Part shown: positions 26,059 to 34,411 of the stretch, one piece after another
Numbering within the stretch: the stretch's first letter is position 1
Layout: every line of letters begins with the position of its first letter
From: Phycisphaerae bacterium
GTDB taxonomy: Bacteria; Planctomycetota; Phycisphaerae; UBA1845; PWPN01
Length of the DNA stretch: 64,000 bases
Direction: 5' to 3'
Assembly: GCA_018003015.1 (NCBI GenBank)
Contig: JAGNEZ010000020.1
Location: forward strand, 1-64,000
Notes under the pieces: generated by a model
The model's input: the letters and a program-made list of their open reading frames with translations, nothing else
The model's database searches: none
Told to the model about the DNA's origin: nothing
Translations under genes and position numbers: made by a program

Positions 26059-26967
26059 CGCTCGCTCCTTCTGTCAGGGCACCTCCGGACCGCTGACGCA
26101 GGACGACTCCGCATCGAATCTCATCAGCGGGCGCGAAGGCCGAGGTTCGGGACGCCTTCACCATTTTTTCTGTCCATGACCTGAAGCGGGCACAGCTTCG
26201 GAATCGTCCAGGATGTCAGTTGCGAGCGCTGGGGCTTGGGACGTGCGTGACCGCCGTCGAAGAGGGTGCACAACGACCACACGTCTCTCGGGCAGATGCC
26301 GGCATGCTGCTGGACGGATCGGGTGCTGGGGGCGCGTCTGGCCGGCGGTCATGCCCTCTCACCTGAGAGGTCCATGCACTCGTCGAGAGGTGCTCACCGC
26401 GCCGACTGAGCGATCATGCCACTCATCGCCCGGTCCGGAGCATCTCCCCGTTGTGGGCGGGCTTCTCCTTGTCGGTCTGATCCAGATGCCGTTTCAACGA
26501 TCGAGCTGCATGAAGTTTGGCCATGCCTGGGCGTCGATCTTCTCGCTCTGATCCGTTGTTCTGCGGCGACGGGTCGCCGGTCGATGCAGCTGGCCCACGA
26601 TGTAATGTACACGCTTTTTGAAAGCTTTTCAAGCGCAAACGCAAGAAATGATGTTGGCCGGATCCGTCCGACCACCCGGGTGGTGGGGTAACCGGGGTGG
26701 AGGAGTAGGTCTCCGCTGGTCGTTGTCGGACAGGCCGCAAAGGGTCTTCTGCTCGACGTCCGGACGTGCAGGCTGATGGTCCTGAAGAGGATGGGCGCTC
26801 CACGCGGGTCCTCGTTTCCGAGGGGTCGATGCTGGGAAACGTCGATGCTCGAGCGAGTCGAAACAAGGTGACTTGCGAGGTGTCAAATCCCCTGCTCAGC
26901 GGTAGGATGTTCTCCCGGCGGCTCACACCGGTTTGTGGCGGTGGGCGGCTGAAGGGAGCCGGAGAAA
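26059..26967. other. Long non-coding gap
   Basis: This is 909 nt between divergent genes. No protein-like frame is convincing. It holds a strong leftward promoter with an overlapping palindrome (26604-26632) and a perfect short palindrome (CCTCTCA 26355-26361, TGAGAGG 26364-26370). A transcript from that promoter would run about 540 nt before reaching the lipoprotein start, so a long leader or a small RNA is possible. A 33-codon frame at 26423-26524 (minus) is too short to call. Confidence 0.45.
26604..26632 (-). promoter_or_regulatory. Near-consensus leftward sigma70 promoter overlapped by a TTGAAA/TTTCAA palindrome
   Basis: Read on the minus strand, TTGAAA (complement of 26627-26632) is followed after exactly 17 nt by TACATT (complement of 26604-26609). 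The -35 box is part of a perfect inverted repeat, TTGAAA-AGC-TTTCAA (26618-26632), which is a natural repressor-site layout. It is AT-rich in a GC-rich gap. Transcription would start near 26597 and run toward the lipoprotein gene. Confidence 0.55.
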
Positions 26968-28656
26968 ATGAGTCGGTACGTCACCTGCATTTTGTCGGGG
27001 TATGTCATGTTCGGTGTTGCCGGATGCCAGTCGGGGTCGGGACCTGTTACGGATGCTCGGAGCTTCATTCGCGAATATGAGGCCAGGGTGCGGCCGGTGG
27101 AGAACGACCTGTCCCGGGCCTGGTGGAAGGCGAACACGTCGGGCAAGGATGAGGACTACAAGGCCAAGGAGCAGGTTCAGAACAAGCTGGACGGTCTCCT
27201 GTCCGATCCTGCTCAATTTGTCCGGTTGGAGAAGATCCGCCAGGGTTTGGCGGCCGGAAGCGACCAGCTTGATCCCCTCGTGGCCAGGCAGATTGAGGTG
27301 CTGTATCTCGTCTACAAGGCCAAGCAGCTCGACGCCGACTTGCTCAAGAGGATCGCGGCCAAGGAGAACGAGGTCGAACAGAAGTTCAACGTTTTCCGGG
27401 CCAGGGTTGACGGGACGGAGATGACTGACGGCGAAGTCATGGACGTGCTCAAGAGCTCCAAGGACTCGCGGCATCGTCGCAAGGTCTGGGAGGCGAGCAA
27501 GGTGGTGGGCTCGGTTGTTCTGGTCGACCTGAAGGAATTGGTCAGGCTCCGCAACGAAGCCGCGACGAAGCTGGGTTTCCGCAACTTCTACGAGATGCAG
27601 TTGCGGCTGGCCGAACAGGAACCCGAGGAGATCCTCAGGCTGTTTGATGAGTTGTATGCACTGACTCGCGAGTCGTTCAGCCAGGCGAAGGCGGAGATCG
27701 ATGCCAGGCTGGCCGCCAACTGCGGGATAACGGTGGCCGGCCTTCGCCCCTGGCATTACCACGATCGGTTCTTCCAGGAGTCGCCGGCGATCGACGATGT
27801 GGATTTCGACACGCCCTACGCCAAGGTGGACATCGCCGGGCTGGCTCGGACTTTCTACGAAGGCATCGGGCTGCCGGTGGACAGGATCCTGGCTCGAAGT
27901 GACCTGTACGAGAAGCCCGGCAAGTGCCCGCACGGCTTCTGCTGCGACATTGACCGCGAGGGCGACGTTCGGATCCTGGTGAACATTGTGCCGAGGCACG
28001 ACTGGATGGCCACGGTGCTCCACGAGTGTGGGCACGCCGTCTATGCCGCCCGGAACATTCCGATCAGTGTGCCTTACGTGCTGCGAACGCCGGCTCACTC
28101 GTTCACCACCGAAGGCGTTGCCATGATGCTCGAGCAGTTCGCGATTCGGCCTGACTGGATGGCGGCCATGGGTCTGAAGGTGGCCGATCCGGAAGCGGCC
28201 GGCAGGGCCGGAGCGGCGATGAAGAAGCGAGCCCTGTTGATCTTTGTCGCCTGGTCGCAGGTGATGACCCGGTTTGAAATGGCCATGTACGAGAATCCGG
28301 AGCAGGATCTCGGCGAGCTGTGGTGGGACCTGGTGGAGAAGTACCAGATGGTCAAGCGGCCGGAGGGTCGAGACGCTCCCGACTACGCGAGCAAGATTCA
28401 CATCTGCACCAATCCGTGCTACTACCACAACTACACGATGGGTCAGCTGTTTGCTTCCCAGCTTCATGCCACGATTGCGCGCCAGGTGCTGAAGACTGAG
28501 CCGGCCAGAACCCTGTATCACCGGCGCAAGGAGGTCGGCGAGTTCCTCACGAAGCGGGTTTTTGCCCCGGGCAGCTCGATGCGGTGGCCCGAGTTCGTGC
28601 GCTTCGCCACCGGCGAGGAGTTGAGTGCCAAGGCGTTTGCGGCGGAGGCGCGGTAG
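26968..28656 (+). CDS. M2 family metallopeptidase (angiotensin-converting-enzyme-like dipeptidyl carboxypeptidase), lipoprotein
   Basis: The protein has 562 residues. The leader MSRYVTCILSGYVMFGVAGC gives a good lipobox (VAGC, Cys20), so it is membrane anchored outside the cytoplasm. The zinc site is HECGH at residues 352-356, with the third ligand Glu382 in HSFTTEGVAMM. LRNEAATKLGFRNFYEMQL, FCCDIDREGDVRILVNIVPR and CYYHNYTMGQLFASQL are typical of M2/M3-clan gluzincins, and the overall length matches bacterial M2 enzymes. It would release dipeptides from peptide C-termini in the periplasm. It is convergent with the next gene, leaving only 2 nt between the two stop codons. Confidence 0.92.
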   Translation: MSRYVTCILSGYVMFGVAGCQSGSGPVTDARSFIREYEARVRPVENDLSRAWWKANTSGKDEDYKAKEQVQNKLDGLLSDPAQFVRLEKIRQGLAAGSDQLDPLVARQIEVLYLVYKAKQLDADLLKRIAAKENEVEQKFNVFRARVDGTEMTDGEVMDVLKSSKDSRHRRKVWEASKVVGSVVLVDLKELVRLRNEAATKLGFRNFYEMQLRLAEQEPEEILRLFDELYALTRESFSQAKAEIDARLAANCGITVAGLRPWHYHDRFFQESPAIDDVDFDTPYAKVDIAGLARTFYEGIGLPVDRILARSDLYEKPGKCPHGFCCDIDREGDVRILVNIVPRHDWMATVLHECGHAVYAARNIPISVPYVLRTPAHSFTTEGVAMMLEQFAIRPDWMAAMGLKVADPEAAGRAGAAMKKRALLIFVAWSQVMTRFEMAMYENPEQDLGELWWDLVEKYQMVKRPEGRDAPDYASKIHICTNPCYYHNYTMGQLFASQLHATIARQVLKTEPARTLYHRRKEVGEFLTKRVFAPGSSMRWPEFVRFATGEELSAKAFAAEAR

Positions 28657-28658
28657 GG

Positions 28659-30644
28659 CTACTCGAGGTTCTTGATTGCCGCTTGGGCCGCCCAGCGGAC
28701 GCGTGGGATTTTGGCCATTTGCTTCAGGACGGGCAGAGCGGGTATGGCCGCCGGCTTGCCGATCGAACCCAGGGCGGTGGCGTACGAGCGCAGCACCTGG
28801 ACCTCTTCGCCCTTGACCGAGCTGGCGTCGATCAGGGCCTGCACGGCGGGGGCCGCGTCCTGGCCGATGCCCGCGATCCCGTTGCCTGACATGAGCCGTA
28901 CGTTGGGATCCTGGTCTTTCAAGGCGGCGATCAGGTTCTTCAAGGCCGGGAGGGCGCCCTGGCCCCTGTCGCGCAGGGCGATGGCGGCCAGTCCGCGAAC
29001 CACCGGATCGGGATCGGAGGTCAGGGCCTTGCCGAGGTCAGTCGCTTCGCCGGCGGGTACGCGTGGGGCCTGGACTTTCGCGGCCGCCGCCCAGGCTTCC
29101 GGGCCGACCTTGGCCAGAATGATGCTGTCGATGCCCACGTTGTAGCCGCTTGACGCCTCGCGCTTGCCCAGGCACAGGTAGGTGAGCGTGTGGCGGCCCT
29201 TGGTGAGTCGCGGCCAGCCGACCTGGTGAGCGAGCCCGACGTAGGTCTCGAGTGCGTAGCCGTCGAACTGGGTTCGTGGGCGCAGGTCGGCGCCGGGTTC
29301 GTGCTCGAGCTGAGCCGCTCCGGCCGGTTTGCCGTCGAGCAGGACGGTGTAGACGCCATAGTCCGACGCCTGGGCGACTTCGGTGTAGATTTCGTAGTTG
29401 CCGTCCTCAGGCACATCGAAGGGGAGCTCGATTCTCGCGTCCTTGCCCTCGGCCTGGAACAGGATCACGTCCTTGGACCAGAACAGCTCGGGCGAGATCG
29501 AGACCCTGCCGCCCTCGGCCTTGACCTGGTCGATCGCCTTTTCCACTTCGATCTGCAGGGCGTTGCCCTGGGGGAGTCGCGCGGGTCCGTAGGGTAGCGG
29601 CGGCTGATCCTGGGCGATGCCCTGCTGGTACCAGAATGCGACGCTGGACATCAGGTCGGTGCGTTCGCCGAACGCCGACTTGACCGAACCGTCCGGGTTG
29701 TAGGTCCAGCCCTTGTGCTCGATCTCGAACCTGAGCGACCTAGTGAACGGCACCGGGTCCAGGAGGTGCCAGCGATAGGCGGTCATTCGCGAACCCAGGT
29801 CGGTTCCTTCGGCGACGGTCACGCCGTAGTAGGGGCCGTCGTTGACGTGCAATCCCCAGGCGTCGTTGAAGTAGTCCTCGCTTCCCGTCCCTTCGATGGA
29901 GGGTTTTGACTGGCCGTCGATCCAGAAGAACTCGTCCCCTTCGCCGAACCAGCCGGCCTCGGCCTGAACCACAGACAGCACTGTGCCGACGTAGTGGCCT
30001 CGACCGGTGACCTTCAGGAACTCATAGAGCGAGCCGTCCGATGGAGCGGGCATCCTCTGGCGGTAGCGGGCGTGGAAGTAGAGCGTGTCGTCCGGCAGTG
30101 ACGGGATCTTGTTCCAGTCGACGTGGTAGTACAGGCAGGTCACCCGGCGACGGCCTTCGTTGGTCACGGTGATCTTGCACGACTTGCGGAAGGGCATGGG
30201 CCAGTAGCAGTTGCGGGCCCGGCCGTCGGAGCTGTCGCGAACCATCTCGGAGCGGACCTCCTGTTCGATTCCGTGTCCGACCGCGAAGAAATCGCCGATC
30301 GGGGTATCCACGCTGGGGGTCTCGCTTCCGTCATAGTACACCCGCAGCCGGAGGAGCCGCGGCCAGCCGTATTCGTTGTCCGCGATCGTGACCCACAGGT
30401 GGGTGACCACGCCTGGTCCCTGCAGATCGGCCAGGACGGTGGTCTCTCCGGGGATGGGTCGCTTGCTGTCGTCGTTCGAATCCCAGTCGGCGTTGTTGGA
30501 CGATACCCGGTGAGCGCTGAAGTCCTTCGGATCGGTCAGTTGGAAGGGGTCGGGATACCCTCTCGCGACCTGCTCGGCACTGGCGGCCAGGGCGATGGTG
30601 AACAGTGCGATCGCCGACGGAATGAGCACGAGGTTCCACTTCAT
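28659..30644 (-). CDS. Secreted GH172 (DUF2961) enzyme fused to HEAT repeats
   Basis: The protein has 661 residues with a signal peptide (LVLIPSAIALFTIALAASA) and a good Shine-Dalgarno (GGGAGAGG). Residues about 30-350 are GH172: TVLADLQGPGVVTHLWVTIAD, TPIGDFFAVGHGIEQ, ARNCYWPMPFRKSCKITVTN, RGHYVGTVLSVVQAEAGWFGEGDEFFWIDG and EGTGSEDYFNDAWGL. A middle beta-sandwich (about 390-530) has a CBM-like repeat ending GIDSIILAKVG. The last about 125 residues are HEAT repeats (DPVVRGLAAIALRDRG, DPNVRLMSGNGIAGIG, VLRSYATALGSIG, PRVRWAAQAAIKNLE), at least four units. HEAT repeats usually mediate protein contacts, so the enzyme may be tethered to another exported protein. It is a paralogue of the protein at 14982-16493, which lacks the HEAT part. 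Confidence 0.9.
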   Translation of the reverse strand: MKWNLVLIPSAIALFTIALAASAEQVARGYPDPFQLTDPKDFSAHRVSSNNADWDSNDDSKRPIPGETTVLADLQGPGVVTHLWVTIADNEYGWPRLLRLRVYYDGSETPSVDTPIGDFFAVGHGIEQEVRSEMVRDSSDGRARNCYWPMPFRKSCKITVTNEGRRRVTCLYYHVDWNKIPSLPDDTLYFHARYRQRMPAPSDGSLYEFLKVTGRGHYVGTVLSVVQAEAGWFGEGDEFFWIDGQSKPSIEGTGSEDYFNDAWGLHVNDGPYYGVTVAEGTDLGSRMTAYRWHLLDPVPFTRSLRFEIEHKGWTYNPDGSVKSAFGERTDLMSSVAFWYQQGIAQDQPPLPYGPARLPQGNALQIEVEKAIDQVKAEGGRVSISPELFWSKDVILFQAEGKDARIELPFDVPEDGNYEIYTEVAQASDYGVYTVLLDGKPAGAAQLEHEPGADLRPRTQFDGYALETYVGLAHQVGWPRLTKGRHTLTYLCLGKREASSGYNVGIDSIILAKVGPEAWAAAAKVQAPRVPAGEATDLGKALTSDPDPVVRGLAAIALRDRGQGALPALKNLIAALKDQDPNVRLMSGNGIAGIGQDAAPAVQALIDASSVKGEEVQVLRSYATALGSIGKPAAIPALPVLKQMAKIPRVRWAAQAAIKNLE

Positions 30645-30832
30645 GACGTCCTCTCCCTGGAATGGGTTTCCCTAGTGATTGATTGACATCCACGTCCGCT
30701 CTCTGGCGGACTCACGGTCCCCCGGCGCTGGGGCGAGAAACGGTATGCTACTTGCAGGGGGAGCAGGCGGCAAGAGATGGAATCCGCCGCTGGGCCGCGC
30801 GACCGCAGGCGACTATCGTGACGCGCGGCGAT

Positions 30833-31366
30833 TCAACTCGGCGTCTGTTCTCGGTCGACCGAGGGTTCCGGCGGATTGCCTGCCACCTTGGTTTGGCAGA
30901 TCTTCATACCCCGGGCCTGGTAGTTGGCCAGGGCTCGGGGATGATCGCGCGTGCAGGTATGCACCCAGACGCGTTTCGGCTGCTCGGCCCAGGCGGCCTC
31001 CAGAGCGATGGTCAGCAGCGGGCCGCCCAATCCACGTCCGATGAACGCCGGCGCCAAGCCGAAGTAGGTGATCTCGATTCCACCTTCGTGGTCGCGTCGC
31101 AATTCGAAGTAGCCGGCCGGCGAGCCGTCGTAGGTGGCGATCCAGGTCCGCAGGTCCTCATCCTCGGCATAGGCACGCCATTGCTCCTCACCCCAGTTCA
31201 GCTTCTCCCACCACGACCACGCGCTGCCGACGAACTCATACAGAAACCGGTTCACCTGCCATTGCCTGATCTTGGCCTCCCGCACCTGGAAAGCCGGATC
31301 GGAGCAACGTTTGGGTCGCAATTCGGCAACCGATTGCATTTCGAGATAGGTGACGATGACGCTCAT
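30833..31366 (-). CDS. GNAT family N-acetyltransferase
   Basis: The protein has 177 residues read from the ATG at 31366; the frame is open further upstream but that part overlaps the S9 gene and is not protein-like. The GNAT core is clear: DLRTWIATYDGSPAGYFELRRD (beta2-beta4), GGIEITYFGLAPAFIGRGLGGPLLTIAL with the acetyl-CoA-binding R-G-x-G-G/A loop, and RVWVHTCTRDHPRALANYQARGM. The Trp-rich stretch EFVGSAWSWWEKLNW before the core is shared by a common bacterial GNAT subgroup of unknown substrate. No Shine-Dalgarno precedes the ATG; a GTG about 14 codons earlier is an alternative. It follows the S9 peptidase gene by 35 nt and is probably co-transcribed with it. Confidence 0.88.
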   Translation of the reverse strand: MSVIVTYLEMQSVAELRPKRCSDPAFQVREAKIRQWQVNRFLYEFVGSAWSWWEKLNWGEEQWRAYAEDEDLRTWIATYDGSPAGYFELRRDHEGGIEITYFGLAPAFIGRGLGGPLLTIALEAAWAEQPKRVWVHTCTRDHPRALANYQARGMKICQTKVAGNPPEPSVDREQTPS

Positions 31367-31401
31367 GTTCGTCTGCTGCGGACCGATCGAACACACCCGG
31401 G

Positions 31402-33750
31402 CTATTCGGTTGCGGGCAGATGCTCCTTCAGATACCGCGTCAGTGTTTCGAAAAGATGGCGCTTGGTGTTGTCCCCTTCCTTGATGGCGTGTGTCCGGTT
31501 CGGATAGGCCATCAGGGAGAAGGGCTTGTTCTGTTTGATGAGTTCGTTGATCAGGGCCTCGCAGTTCTGGTAGTGGCAGTTGTCGTCGGCCGTGCCATGG
31601 ACGAGCAGGAGGTTGCCCTGCAGCTGGTGTGCGAACGTGCTGGGTGATCCGTCCCGGTAGCCGGTTGCGTTGTCGGCGGGCAGTCCCATGTAGCGTTCCT
31701 GGTAGACCGTGTCGTAGAGCCGCTCGTCGCTGACGAAGGCGATGGCCATCGCGGTGCGATAGAGGTCGGGGTAGCGGAAGATGGCGTTGAGGCTCATGGA
31801 GCCGCCGCCGCTCCAGCCCCAGATGCCGACCCGTTGGGGATCCAGGTATGGCCGTTCCTGCAGAATCCGCCGCGTCGCCTCCGCCTGGTCCGCCGAGGCG
31901 AGGATGCCGACCTGCCGGTAGATGCACTTGCGCCACTCCCGGCCTCGTGGTGCCGCGGTGCCGCGATTGTCGACGCTCATGACCACGTAGCCCTGTTGGG
32001 CCAGGAGGCAGTGCCACAGGTAGGTGTCGCCGCCCCAACAGTCCATCACCGTGGATCCGGCCGGCTCGCCGTAGACGTACATGACCAGCGGGTATTGCCT
32101 GCTGGAATCGAAGTCCGGCGGCCTGATGCACCAGGCGTCGAGCTGGATATTGTGGTCGAGTTTCACGCGGAAGAACTCGGCGGGCGAGGGCTTCAGTTCG
32201 GCCAGCGAGGCGGCCAGTGCGGCGTTCTCGGCCAGGGTTCGGAGGACCTTGTGCCCGGGCAGACGCACCAGCTCGATGACCGGAGGTCGTCCGAAACACG
32301 AGTAAGTGTGAAAGGCCCAGCGGCCATCGGTGGAGATGTCGTAGGAGTGGTTTCCAGGCTGGTTTGCCGGCGAGATCCGCCCGACCGCTCCCTTTCCGTC
32401 GAGTGACGCTCGATAGAGGTAGCGCTGCGTGGGGTTGTCCGGCGATGCGATGAAGTAGATGCAGCCCTCTTCCTCATCGATCCCGGCGATGCGGACCACG
32501 TCGTACTCGCCGGGGGTGAGCAGGGTGATGGACCGATCGGCGCGGGAGATGGCATACGCGTGCCGCCAACCGTCTCGTTCGCTCAGCCAGAGGAAGCGTG
32601 TCCCGTCCTCGATCCAGTGCCAGTCATCGACCACATCCACCCACGCGGCATCGCGGTCGGTGAGGAGCGTTCGCATGTCGGTATCGGCACCTTCGATGAG
32701 CTCGTTGGTATTCTGCAGCCGGTTGAGCTGCTGGAAGACCACCGCACTGGCGTCCTCTGTCCATTCCAGTCGCGGGATGTAGTGATTCCTCGGGTCGGCG
32801 TTTGAACGGAACCACCGTGTTCGCCCGCCGCGAGCCCTGACCACGCCCACGCGGCAGGCGGAGTTGGTCTCGCCGGCCTTGGGGTAAGGAAACGAATTGA
32901 GCGTCGGATAGGGTGCGTCGGTGTTATTGATGATTGTGAACTCGGGGACTCTCGACGTATCGAACTGCCAGTAGGCGATGTGCCTTCCGTCCGGGCTCCA
33001 GCGGAAGCCGTTCCGCAGATCGAACTCCTCCTCGTAGACCCAGTCGGACGTGCCGTTGATGATCTTATCCGAACCGTCCCAGGTCAGCTGGGTGATCCGC
33101 AAGCTGCGAAGCGCCTGTACGAAGAGGTTGTTCTCGCAGACGAAGGCCACTCGCCGGCCGTCGGGTGAGAAGGCGGCGAACATCAGCGTCGAGGGCGCGG
33201 CCCTCCCGCCGAGCCTGATCAGCTCTCCGCTCTCCAGGTCGAAGACCCAGTAGTCGCCGCGGGTGTTCCGCCGCCAGACGCGTTTCGTGTTAGTGAAGAT
33301 CAGCAGCTTCGTGCCGTCGTCTGACCATGAGTAGTCGTCGATGGTCAGCGGCTTGGCGTCCGGGCTTGGCCGCAAGTCCGACGCGGAGACCAGGACACGG
33401 CGTCGGCCAGACTCGGTCGCGTAGCCGACCACATCCTTGGCGTCCTCGATCGCCTCGGATTTCTCCAGTACGGTGTAACCCGAGCCGTCCTTGAGCCACC
33501 GCGCCGGCCCCCACTCCTGGGTTTTGAACTCCTCCTTGCCGAAAATCCGATCCACCGTCAGCAGCGAGTGATCTGCAGGCGTCTCGGCGGCCGGGAGCGA
33601 TGCCGACGCCGACAGGACCAGTGAGCAGCTCAGCAAGGCGACCCGGCGGTGCCTGCGATGCGGGCTGTTGGCGGGGGTGTCCGGAATCGCCCTCGCTGGT
33701 CGGCCGGGCCTTGAGCTTCCTTCCGGTCCACGAGTTGTACGGTTGCGCAT
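31402..33750 (-). CDS. Exported S9 family prolyl peptidase (dipeptidyl-peptidase IV-like)
   Basis: The protein has 782 residues from ATG 33750, which has GCGAGGCAACCC upstream; an in-frame GTG at 33780 is less likely. A long basic leader ends in an export segment (VALLSCSLVLSASASLPAAE). The N-terminal half is a DPP4-type beta-propeller (YSWSDDGTKLLIFTNTKRVW, FSPDGRRVAFVCENNLFV, GFRWSPDGRHIAYWQFD). The alpha/beta-hydrolase half carries the catalytic triad: Ser647 in GIWGWSGGGSMSL, Asp in HGTADDNCHYQN and His in PNRTHAI, with YVYGEPAGSTV before it. It would cleave after proline or alanine near peptide N-termini outside the cytoplasm. Together with the M2 peptidase gene nearby it suggests peptide scavenging. 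Confidence 0.94.
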   Translation of the reverse strand: MRNRTTRGPEGSSRPGRPARAIPDTPANSPHRRHRRVALLSCSLVLSASASLPAAETPADHSLLTVDRIFGKEEFKTQEWGPARWLKDGSGYTVLEKSEAIEDAKDVVGYATESGRRRVLVSASDLRPSPDAKPLTIDDYSWSDDGTKLLIFTNTKRVWRRNTRGDYWVFDLESGELIRLGGRAAPSTLMFAAFSPDGRRVAFVCENNLFVQALRSLRITQLTWDGSDKIINGTSDWVYEEEFDLRNGFRWSPDGRHIAYWQFDTSRVPEFTIINNTDAPYPTLNSFPYPKAGETNSACRVGVVRARGGRTRWFRSNADPRNHYIPRLEWTEDASAVVFQQLNRLQNTNELIEGADTDMRTLLTDRDAAWVDVVDDWHWIEDGTRFLWLSERDGWRHAYAISRADRSITLLTPGEYDVVRIAGIDEEEGCIYFIASPDNPTQRYLYRASLDGKGAVGRISPANQPGNHSYDISTDGRWAFHTYSCFGRPPVIELVRLPGHKVLRTLAENAALAASLAELKPSPAEFFRVKLDHNIQLDAWCIRPPDFDSSRQYPLVMYVYGEPAGSTVMDCWGGDTYLWHCLLAQQGYVVMSVDNRGTAAPRGREWRKCIYRQVGILASADQAEATRRILQERPYLDPQRVGIWGWSGGGSMSLNAIFRYPDLYRTAMAIAFVSDERLYDTVYQERYMGLPADNATGYRDGSPSTFAHQLQGNLLLVHGTADDNCHYQNCEALINELIKQNKPFSLMAYPNRTHAIKEGDNTKRHLFETLTRYLKEHLPATE

Positions 33751-33991
33751 GGGTTGCCTCGCGAGTTTGTCCACCTTCACGCGGCCAGCAGGTACTCAGC
33801 CTCTCCGGTGAACGGCCGACAGCCGCACGAACCATGATATCCTGATTCCACTAACCGGCGAACTCGACCTTCCAACCACCCATGTCACCTCGCCCGGCGT
33901 TCACCCGGAGGACAGTTGTGGCGATGTGGAATGAGCCGACCGATCACTTGATGGGCTCAAACGGAATCGGACCACACTCCGGAGGTCAACG

Positions 33992-34327
33992 ATGGCTCAT
34001 CTCACCAGACGGCGACTGCTGCAACGTGGCGGACAAGCGGGCCCTGCCATTGGGGCTCCCGCTCTTTGGGCAGGTTGCGGAGCGGCACCGCCGTTCGTAG
34101 GCTTGGCTATGGACACGCTCCGCCAACAGACCGCCCGTGTCTCCGTCATTCGCGGCACCACATCATCGCGACCCAATAGCCACAACCTCGAAAGGGTTGC
34201 ACAACGCTTCACACTCAGTCCCGCGTCTTGGGCCCCACTGGTGTCGAGCAGCCGCATCCAAAATGGACCCGTCCCGTCGGGTCCCGTTATTCGGGCCCAA
34301 CCGATCGCGCCGACAGAGGATGGCTGA
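33992..34327 (+). pseudogene. Orphan Tat/lipoprotein signal followed by non-protein-like tail (possible gene remnant)
   Basis: The frame of 111 codons begins with a strong Shine-Dalgarno (CCGGAGGTCAACG before the ATG). Its first 31 residues are a perfect twin-arginine plus lipobox leader: TRRRLLQRGGQAGPAIGAPALWAGC. The remaining 80 residues (for example SVIRGTTSSRPNSHNL, RIQNGPVPSGPV) are low in third-position GC, lack hydrophobic periodicity and match nothing I recognise. The likely explanation is a decayed or deletion-truncated exported protein whose start survived, though a short genuine lipoprotein cannot be excluded. It lies in the 661-nt gap (33751-34411) between divergent genes, which otherwise holds only possible promoters. 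A candidate minus-strand -10, TATCAT with TTCGCC 17 nt upstream, lies near 33840 for the peptidase. Confidence 0.4.
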
Positions 34328-34411
34328 AAGCCGGCCTCTCTTTCTGCTTGTTCCTTCGGGCGGTCACCGGTATTCTGCCCCTGGTTGGTATTGCCCAGAG
34401 GAGGAGATCTC

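Noticed and set aside
26423-26524. A 33-codon minus-strand frame beginning MAKLHAARSLKRHLDQ
   Set aside because: Reads plausibly and lies downstream of a good promoter, but is too short, lacks a clear ribosome site and has no recognised homologue.
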